A stretch of DNA of 9,672 nucleotides from UBA920 sp038257015 (GTDB taxonomy: Bacteria; Patescibacteriota; Doudnabacteria; UBA920), in assembly GCA_038257015.1 (NCBI GenBank), contig JBBSJS010000034.1:1-9672 (forward strand). Direction: 5' to 3'. Within the stretch, counting starts at the first letter, position 1, and the number at the start of each line of letters is the position of its first letter. The notes beneath the pieces were generated by a model. That model did no database searches. It was not told the DNA's origin and was given only the letters and a program-made list of their open reading frames with translations. This document shows positions 4,385 to 9,672 of this stretch, one piece after another. The translations under genes were made by a program, and so were the position numbers.

Positions 4385-7300
4385 TTAATTAATATTTTCA
4401 CCGCGAGAATAAGTATGCAGGTAGCGTAGTGAAATTGTATTAGTTGTCTTTCCTGCCGATTCTCGTTGATATGCCGCAAAGCTTGTAAAAGGACGAGCCG
4501 AACGTCCAGAAATCATATATATCTCACTTCCACCAGGAACACGGACAATAGCACCTTCTGGTAATGGTACAAAGCCATTACTTGGTATACCGTCACAAGT
4601 TGCGGTAGCAAAAGTTCTTACTGATGAATAGTTTTTTCCATTCCAAGCTTCGTAAACACCAGCCTCACTATACCCCAGTTTAGTTCCTTTATAATGGTAA
4701 TAAATAGTAGGATTGCCAGAACAAACGAAATCAGTGCCTTCTGATGGCAAGGCAGAAGGTGGAGTGGTCTGAGGAGTAGCTTGAGATAGAACTGTCCTCG
4801 CCAATATTGAACTGACTGTGAATGATGAGGCTGTACCATCTCTAACTATAATTTGCGCACCACTTTGTGATTGATACATTGTGAATGATGACCAAGTATC
4901 AAATGGGTGTAGACCGGTGGACTGTACTAAGTATATGGTTGGGGCGTTGGAGAATTTAATCACTTGCCCTGCGATAACATTTGGAGGAAGTATCACACCA
5001 GAAACCACTGAAGGAGGATTTGTTGGTGTTGGCGGTGAGGTTGTACCTCCTCCACCTGATGATCCACCGGTAGAGGTCGAACTTCTTGTAAATGTAACTG
5101 TTGAAATATTACTATTGATCATACCCGTCTTGATGGCAATTGCTTTAACAGTAGTCGTTGAGGATACTGAGAATGGTGAAGCATATTGCATTGATGCAGC
5201 TGTTGGAGTAGAACCGTTGGTAGTGTAATAAATTGTCGCGCCTGGAGTACTTGTAGTCAAGCTAATAGACTGAGTTGAGCTAAAAGTCCCGCCACTGGGA
5301 GAAATGATTGGCATAGCCACGGTGGTTTGGGACACAGTATTATTCACATTCACTACAACAGCAGTAGAAGTTGCAGAGTTACCTGCAGCATCCCTGGCAA
5401 CAGTGGTGATGGTATGGCTTCCATTGGCAACTAAAGTGGAGTCCCAGATAAAACTATACGGTGACGAAACATCTTCAGTGCCAAGATTACTACCATTGAT
5501 TTTAAACTGCACGCCAACCACAGCTACATCGTCAGTTGCATCAGCTGAGAGTGTAACACTTGATCCACTAACGGTAGTGCCAGCAACCGGGTTAGTTACG
5601 GACACAACAGGTGAAGTTGTATCAACAGATCCAAACAGACACCTGACTGGGTTAATACTTAATCCTACAAAAACAGGAACCTCAGAAGTCTCGTCTAATG
5701 AATTTGTAAACTCATCTCCACACGTAGTAATTCTGCTCCCATTTCCAGGGTAGACATTTAGTGGGTCATCAGAATTAAAAACATTAAAGAATGTGGAGCG
5801 AGACCCAAGAGGGCTTGTCTCCCCACCATCTGAGTAGATATTATTAGCACTTGTTAAATACATCTTGCCGGCAACATACAAACCATCTCGTAAATCACTA
5901 TTTATTATAAGGAGTGGAAAGGGCGTCCAGCCCATAGACCATTCTACATAAAATGCATGTTTAGTATTACTAGAAGTAACTCCATCAAACTTAGCTCCGC
6001 TGAATCTTCCTAGTTGTACACAAACTTCGGCCAAATTCTGACTTGAAACGCCTTCACAGCTCAAGTTACGAAACAAACCGCTACCACCATCAATCTTAAC
6101 GCCTTTCTGTCCAGCTCTCATATCCTGAATTGAGATATCAACCAAATTCCAGTTAGAAATATTCTGGTCTCTTTGCTCTATAGCTATTCCCGTATTGCTA
6201 AAGGTTATATTACGGAAAAGGTAACTATCAAGCTGTGGTTGGTGTTGATCAAATGAGCCTGTGTCATTATGACCATATACTCCTTTAGCAAACCCTGTGA
6301 TATCTAAATCAGAGAAAATAAAATCCCCAGAAGCTCCTCTGTTTCCTGAGAACTCAATAGCTATAGAGCTCTGACCAGCATTACCAGCACTACTACTCAC
6401 CAATGACAAATTCTTCAGACCAATACCACGTTTAGTTACTGCGTCTGATTGTAAAACCCTAACCAAGAAAAGAGGTTTATCGGCGGGAGTAAACATTATG
6501 ACTGAACCATTTTCCCCTTGAAATGTAATCCCATCTTCCAACTGCAAAGTATCGCTAATTTTATACGTACCGCTAGGAACGATAATTGTACTTGCTGACC
6601 AAAAATCCACATCCTGCATTGCAGCTTGGAATGCTGCCGTATCATCTGTAACTCCATCCCCTACAGCACCAAAGTTTCTTACATTTAATTGAGTTGAAGA
6701 TGGACTACTACCACTAGCCACCCAATCAAATGATTGAAAGTCCATAAAGTCTGAAGAGTAAGGATTGGGAAGTTGTGTAAGGTCAAAGTTACAACCTACT
6801 GGAACTGTAATTAGTCCAGGATAAGGATCTGTCGGAGTATTTTCCTCAGGGTTTGGGTACCCATTCGTAAATACATCTCCACATCTATAAAGAGTAGATT
6901 GTGTACCACCATTAATAAAATTGAATCTGTGGTTAGAGTTATCCAAAGACAAACGATTGGCAATACTGTAGATAACGCTGTTTGCTTCAACTGTTCCAGA
7001 GATAGCGGAGTTATCAAAATATATTGGTTGGATTGAGGCTGTTCGTACTCTGACCCCATCCGCCGGACCTTCTACATGCGCCTGTGTAAAATGAAGTGCT
7101 CCCGAGCGTTGCCTGATATCTAAACACAAATCTGCATTGTGCAATGTGGAAGCACAAGACAATTGCAAGAAAGACATTTTACCAGTTCTCTCAAGTAATA
7201 CTCCGCTCTGTCCCGAAGACATCTCCACAATGTTAAAATTCTGCACATCCCAATTTCTTGCATTCAAACTTCTCACCCTTATAGCCCAATGATTCACGTC

Positions 7301-7933
7301 TGAAACCACGCTCTTTATCTTCACATTATCAATCACAGGATTGCTTCCATCAGATGATCCTGTATCAACTCCGAATGTGAAGTTCGTTAATCTTAAATTT
7401 TGAAGTTCAATATTACGAGTCTGAGAAGAACCACTACCGTAAATTCGGATAGCAGTTGTGTTTTCGTCTCCAATGCGTTCAACATCATATCGAGGGTAAA
7501 CATTAGGACCAGGGGTCATGGACCTTAATTCCACATCTTTAATAGAAACATTTTCTGCTCCTGCTTGTATCGAAAACAAAGCCATGCCTGTGGCATCCAT
7601 ATCGCCATCGTTCCCTAGAACAATCATAGTTGGACCCACAGCTCCTGCACCAACACCTTCAATAGTGATATTAGAAGGAATATCAATTGTTTGCTGGACC
7701 AAATATTTTCCTGGACCAAAAAATAAAACCCCACCCCCTGAATCAGCAAGCTGGGCTATGCCATCTATAATTGGTTGCGTTGCATCTACGTAAGAGTCGG
7801 TCATTCTAGAGGTGATTTGAATCACTTGAGAAGAAGCATCTGTGGATATATATCGTAACTGAAGAATCCTGCCCAAAACGATGACGGACAAGAAAATCAC
7901 TAAACCCAACACTATGATTAAATAACGCCTCAT
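4385..7933 (-). CDS. Large membrane-anchored surface protein: tandem beta-helices, Ig-like and chitobiase-C-like domains
   Basis: This 1182-residue protein is predicted to be exported. Residues 4-23 form a hydrophobic segment after MRR with no obvious cleavage site or lipobox, so it probably stays as an N-terminal anchor. Two pectate-lyase-3/GH28-like parallel beta-helix domains follow: one at about 45-385 (GGGVLFFGPGKYLV at 66-79) and one at about 416-767 (L-N-V-R-N-F-G-A-V-G-D-G-V-T-D-D-T at 416-432, the family hallmark). Then come a bacterial Ig-like domain (about 773-863), a chitobiase/hexosaminidase C-terminal-like domain (about 873-949, with PGATIYYTTNGSTPT), a Ser/Gly/Pro linker (951-978) and three related modules (about 990-1046, 1067-1113, 1125-1170). 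Its ten cysteines fall in five close pairs, fitting disulfides outside the cell. The likely role is polysaccharide binding or cleavage, or adhesion to a partner cell; catalytic residues cannot be assigned by eye. The start ATG 7933-7931 has only a weak AGGG 7 nt upstream. The gene has its own promoter and is monocistronic. Confidence 0.88.
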   Translation of the reverse strand: MRRYLIIVLGLVIFLSVIVLGRILQLRYISTDASSQVIQITSRMTDSYVDATQPIIDGIAQLADSGGGVLFFGPGKYLVQQTIDIPSNITIEGVGAGAVGPTMIVLGNDGDMDATGMALFSIQAGAENVSIKDVELRSMTPGPNVYPRYDVERIGDENTTAIRIYGSGSSQTRNIELQNLRLTNFTFGVDTGSSDGSNPVIDNVKIKSVVSDVNHWAIRVRSLNARNWDVQNFNIVEMSSGQSGVLLERTGKMSFLQLSCASTLHNADLCLDIRQRSGALHFTQAHVEGPADGVRVRTASIQPIYFDNSAISGTVEANSVIYSIANRLSLDNSNHRFNFINGGTQSTLYRCGDVFTNGYPNPEENTPTDPYPGLITVPVGCNFDLTQLPNPYSSDFMDFQSFDWVASGSSPSSTQLNVRNFGAVGDGVTDDTAAFQAAMQDVDFWSASTIIVPSGTYKISDTLQLEDGITFQGENGSVIMFTPADKPLFLVRVLQSDAVTKRGIGLKNLSLVSSSAGNAGQSSIAIEFSGNRGASGDFIFSDLDITGFAKGVYGHNDTGSFDQHQPQLDSYLFRNITFSNTGIAIEQRDQNISNWNLVDISIQDMRAGQKGVKIDGGSGLFRNLSCEGVSSQNLAEVCVQLGRFSGAKFDGVTSSNTKHAFYVEWSMGWTPFPLLIINSDLRDGLYVAGKMYLTSANNIYSDGGETSPLGSRSTFFNVFNSDDPLNVYPGNGSRITTCGDEFTNSLDETSEVPVFVGLSINPVRCLFGSVDTTSPVVSVTNPVAGTTVSGSSVTLSADATDDVAVVGVQFKINGSNLGTEDVSSPYSFIWDSTLVANGSHTITTVARDAAGNSATSTAVVVNVNNTVSQTTVAMPIISPSGGTFSSTQSISLTTSTPGATIYYTTNGSTPTAASMQYASPFSVSSTTTVKAIAIKTGMINSNISTVTFTRSSTSTGGSSGGGGTTSPPTPTNPPSVVSGVILPPNVIAGQVIKFSNAPTIYLVQSTGLHPFDTWSSFTMYQSQSGAQIIVRDGTASSFTVSSILARTVLSQATPQTTPPSALPSEGTDFVCSGNPTIYYHYKGTKLGYSEAGVYEAWNGKNYSSVRTFATATCDGIPSNGFVPLPEGAIVRVPGGSEIYMISGRSARPFTSFAAYQRESAGKTTNTISLRYLHTYSRGENIN

Positions 7934-7961
7934 ATGAATTACCCTGGGAATAAACAGAAAG

Positions 7962-7994
7962 ACCGTGGACTCTATTCAGAGTCCTAAAAACGGT
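7962..7994 (-). other. Stem-loop in the leader of the surface-protein gene
   Basis: GGACTCT (7967-7973) and AGAGTCC (7978-7984) form a perfect 7-bp stem with a 4-nt loop. Outside it ACCGT (7962-7966) can pair with ACGGT (7990-7994) across a 5-nt bulge. On the minus-strand mRNA it lies 28 nt before the start codon and is followed by a U-rich but interrupted CTTTCTGTTTATT. It could act as a weak attenuator, an RNase barrier or a protein site. Confidence 0.5.
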
Positions 7995-8055
7995 TTTTCA
8001 AGTATTTAACTGATTTTTGTTTTGATTTCTTACTTCTCTGTACTTTTATGAATTA

Positions 8056-8084
8056 AGTATATCACATTTATACTTAAAAATCAA
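8056..8084 (-). promoter_or_regulatory. Promoter of the surface-protein gene (extended -10)
   Basis: On the minus strand TTGATT (8084-8079), a 17-nt spacer and TATACT (8061-8056) preceded by TGA form a good extended -10 sigma-70 promoter. The predicted start near 8049 gives a leader of about 115 nt. A TTGACT 5 nt further upstream is spaced too far (22 nt) to be the -35. Confidence 0.65.
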
Positions 8085-8154
8085 GTCAATCTTGGCATAT
8101 TTAAGCGTGTCCATGAAGGTAAATAAACAGTTTTAAAATATAGTTGAGATAAAC

Positions 8155-8181
8155 AAAACACTAGAGATGGCCTAGTGTTTT
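8155..8181 (-). terminator. Intrinsic terminator overlapping the amylase stop codon
   Basis: On the minus strand AAAACACTAG (8181-8172) pairs perfectly with CTAGTGTTTT (8164-8155) around a 7-nt loop, followed by GTTTATC. The first arm contains the last two sense codons (Lys, His) and the TAG stop of the GH13 gene. A plus-strand transcript could use the same stem. Confidence 0.85.
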
Positions 8182-9380
8182 GATTTATGGATTTTCTTGT
8201 TGCAGACTGATTTAAAAAATTTAAGTAATTCTTCATCTACATTCGACCAAGGCATTTTTGAGCGAATCGCTAAGTCCCCCAACGGCTTTTCGTGCCTAGA
8301 ATGATATTGCTTTAATCCCACTTCCGCACCATAAAACACAATAGCTGGTTGTGGCAATGACATTTGTGCACTGACTATTTCTTTATACTTGTCCTTGTCG
8401 TTATTGAGCACAAACAATAATCTATCTTTGTCAGCATTCTCTAGCAATGAAATCAAAGCAAAGTTTTTTGGATACAACCAATAGTAGATTTTAGTCGCAA
8501 TTGGGAAAAGCCATTTCGGATAGTAAAATCTTTTTTCAATAAAGAATTTCTTGATAATATCTCTGAACGAAAAATCAATTAAGCCATCAAAATATTTTGT
8601 GTATTGAAGTTGCATAAACATATTGATGTTAAAGCCCAATCTTGATAGCAAATACAAAAAATATTTATTCTTGGTTTTCAGAGTTTTAATTTCAGCCCAA
8701 AACAATTCACCTTTTACTGCTTCACCGATAATTACGGCATCCGGATTACGCATTTTTATTTGCTTATGCATTTCTTTAAAGAAACTGTAAGGAACTGCAA
8801 TAATATGATCTAAACGAAAACCATCAAAGCCCATCTCAAGCCAAAACAAAGCCGCATCGATTACATGGTCCCGTGTATCAGGATTTTCTAAATTTAATTT
8901 CGGTAGTTCTCTGAAAGTTAGATAGGTTAAATAATCGTTCGGCCAATTCCTAAAGTAAAACCAATCGCGGTATGGACTTTGGGGATTGTTTTGCGCATCG
9001 ACAAAATATGGATGCTCCTGCGAAACATGGTTCATAACTAGATCCAATATTATTCGTATGTTTCTCTTACGCGCTTCAGAAATTAACTCTTTAATCTTGT
9101 CGATTGAACCAAATCTAGGGTCAACACTAAAAAAATCCATCACACTATAACCATGATAGTTGATAGTTTTATGGAATGGCGTAAGAAGAATTGTATTAAT
9201 TCCTAAATCTGATAAGTAATCCAAGCGCTCAATTACACCCTGAATATTGCCGCCACAAAAAACTGGGGCGTCGCAATTCTGCTGGGACCACAGCTCGTCA
9301 TTATCCTTGCCAACAGAAAACCTGTCGATAAAAATGTTATAAATTACCGCACCTTGTAACCAACTCTTTGAGTGCTTCAT
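8172..9380 (-). CDS. GH13 alpha-amylase-like glycoside hydrolase, compact
   Basis: This 402-residue protein has no signal peptide, so it probably acts in the cytoplasm on alpha-1,4-glucans or oligosaccharides. The N-terminus WLQGAVIYNIFIDRF is typical of GH13. Region I is D-L-V-M-N-H (113-118). Region II is G-F-R-L-D-H (187-192) with the nucleophile Asp191 and Arg189. Region III is I-I-G-E-A (217-221) with the acid/base Glu220. Region IV is L-E-N-A-D (313-317) with the third acid Asp317, but the usual His before it is Ala316. P-A-I-V-F-Y-G-A-E (345-353) closes the barrel. The B domain is short (about 119-160) and the usual C-terminal beta-sandwich is nearly absent, as the protein ends soon after the barrel. 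Start ATG 9380-9378 has GGAG only 2 nt upstream, an unusually tight spacing, but no better start is seen. The exact activity (amylase, maltodextrinase, glucosidase or transferase) cannot be set. Confidence 0.87.
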   Translation of the reverse strand: MKHSKSWLQGAVIYNIFIDRFSVGKDNDELWSQQNCDAPVFCGGNIQGVIERLDYLSDLGINTILLTPFHKTINYHGYSVMDFFSVDPRFGSIDKIKELISEARKRNIRIILDLVMNHVSQEHPYFVDAQNNPQSPYRDWFYFRNWPNDYLTYLTFRELPKLNLENPDTRDHVIDAALFWLEMGFDGFRLDHIIAVPYSFFKEMHKQIKMRNPDAVIIGEAVKGELFWAEIKTLKTKNKYFLYLLSRLGFNINMFMQLQYTKYFDGLIDFSFRDIIKKFFIEKRFYYPKWLFPIATKIYYWLYPKNFALISLLENADKDRLLFVLNNDKDKYKEIVSAQMSLPQPAIVFYGAEVGLKQYHSRHEKPLGDLAIRSKMPWSNVDEELLKFFKSVCNKKIHKSKH

Positions 9381-9491
9381 GTCTCCAAAGTTATTTCATC
9401 AACAACAGTCTTTATTAAAAGAATAAAAGCGATAATATAGATTATGCTTTTTATCAGTGTACTATAAAGTTTTACTACAGTTGTTTATATA

Positions 9492-9520
9492 AGTATAGCT
9501 TTTGCAGGTATATATAGCAA
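9492..9520 (-). promoter_or_regulatory. Possible promoter of the amylase-like gene
   Basis: On the minus strand TTGCTA (9520-9515), a 17-nt spacer and TATACT (9497-9492) match the consensus at 4 of 6 and 5 of 6 positions. The predicted start near 9485 leaves a leader of about 105 nt. The region is very AT-rich, so other -10-like boxes nearer the gene compete (for example CATAAT near 9441-9446). Confidence 0.45.
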
Positions 9521-9540
9521 TATAAGGAAATACACCCACT

Positions 9541-9672
9541 TTAAATATTTTGGTTTTTGCATTTCTTGCACAATCCAAATAATTCGAAGGAATGGTCTGT
9601 AGCCTCGGTAAACTGCGCTGAACTTTTCAAAGCTTTTTTTATTACCGCACTCATATCGCAATCTGCAATGTC
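9541..9672 (-). CDS. Fur-family metal-responsive regulator, C-terminal end (truncated by window edge)
   Basis: The minus-strand frame entering from the right edge encodes 43 residues, starting D-I-A-D-C-D and ending with TAA at 9543-9541. The ending D-H-S-F-E-L-F-G-L-C-K-K-C matches the C-terminus of Fur/Zur/PerR proteins, where the final CxxC binds structural zinc and the histidine before S-F-E-L belongs to a metal site. The preceding helix A-V-I-K-K-A-L fits the dimerisation domain. The DNA-binding N-terminal domain lies beyond the window, so iron, zinc or peroxide sensing cannot be chosen. The stop is 160 bp upstream of the amylase-like gene on the same strand, with a possible promoter in between. 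I see no clear terminator. Confidence 0.82.
   Translation of the reverse strand, partial: DIADCDMSAVIKKALKSSAQFTEATDHSFELFGLCKKCKNQNI

Noticed and set aside
4881..5753. Two plus-strand open frames (4881-5228 and 5304-5753) inside the surface-protein gene
   Set aside because: They are antisense reflections of its Ser/Thr/Val-rich Ig-like and linker region, with low-complexity T/V/P composition and no start signals.
7985..7998. AAAAACGGTTTTT as a separate hairpin
   Set aside because: With a one-base centre it cannot fold as a hairpin; part of it belongs to the outer pairing of the adjacent stem-loop.
1..9672. CRISPR array, insertion sequence, attachment site or tRNA gene
   Set aside because: No regularly spaced repeats, transposase-like frame, terminal inverted repeats or cloverleaf were found on either strand.

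Overview
The window looks like part of a small AT-rich Patescibacteria (CPR) genome. The main reasons are the pairing of a diversity-generating-retroelement (DGR) type reverse transcriptase with a DGR-type target protein, which is frequent in that group, and a lysyl-tRNA synthetase carrying the variant signature WEIVNAYSEL. Several genes also have little or no Shine-Dalgarno sequence, including one that appears leaderless, and there is a large signal-anchored beta-helix surface protein. The assignment is an inference from family resemblance, not from a marker gene. TGA serves as a normal stop codon and nothing suggests recoding.

Layout. (1) 1-1350 holds the right-hand part of a DGR: the C-terminus of the reverse transcriptase (plus strand, cut by the window edge inside its YxDD motif) faces a convergent 258-residue target gene (minus strand). 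The C-terminus of that target looks like a C-type-lectin-fold variable region. An 11-bp stem with a 4-nt loop lies between the two genes. The target has a perfect consensus sigma-70 promoter, a structured leader of about 125 nt and a consensus ribosome binding site, unlike every neighbour. The template repeat is not in this window and would be expected left of position 1. (2) 1493-2635 is a small plus-strand operon of a PepE-like S51 peptidase and a Nudix hydrolase, with a promoter predicting a leaderless transcript and a clear terminator at the end. (3) 2671-4370 is lysS with its own promoter. Its terminator is shared with the convergent gene to the right. (4) 4385-8084 is a minus-strand gene for a 1182-residue exported protein: an N-terminal membrane anchor, two tandem pectate-lyase-3-like beta-helices, an Ig-like domain, a chitobiase-C-like domain, a Gly/Pro/Ser linker and three related C-terminal modules. 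(5) 8155-9520 is a minus-strand GH13 alpha-amylase-like gene whose stop codon lies inside its own terminator stem. (6) 9541-9672 is the C-terminal end of a Fur-family regulator (minus strand), recognised from its HSFELFGLCKKC ending.

How the genes relate. The DGR pair forms one functional unit: the reverse transcriptase copies a template RNA with adenine-specific errors into the 3' end of the target gene, diversifying a binding surface. The large beta-helix protein is the other likely outward-facing molecule and may bind or process surface glycans of another cell; this is an inference. The remaining genes (peptidase, Nudix, lysS, amylase, Fur) are housekeeping or small-metabolism genes, each with its own transcription signals.
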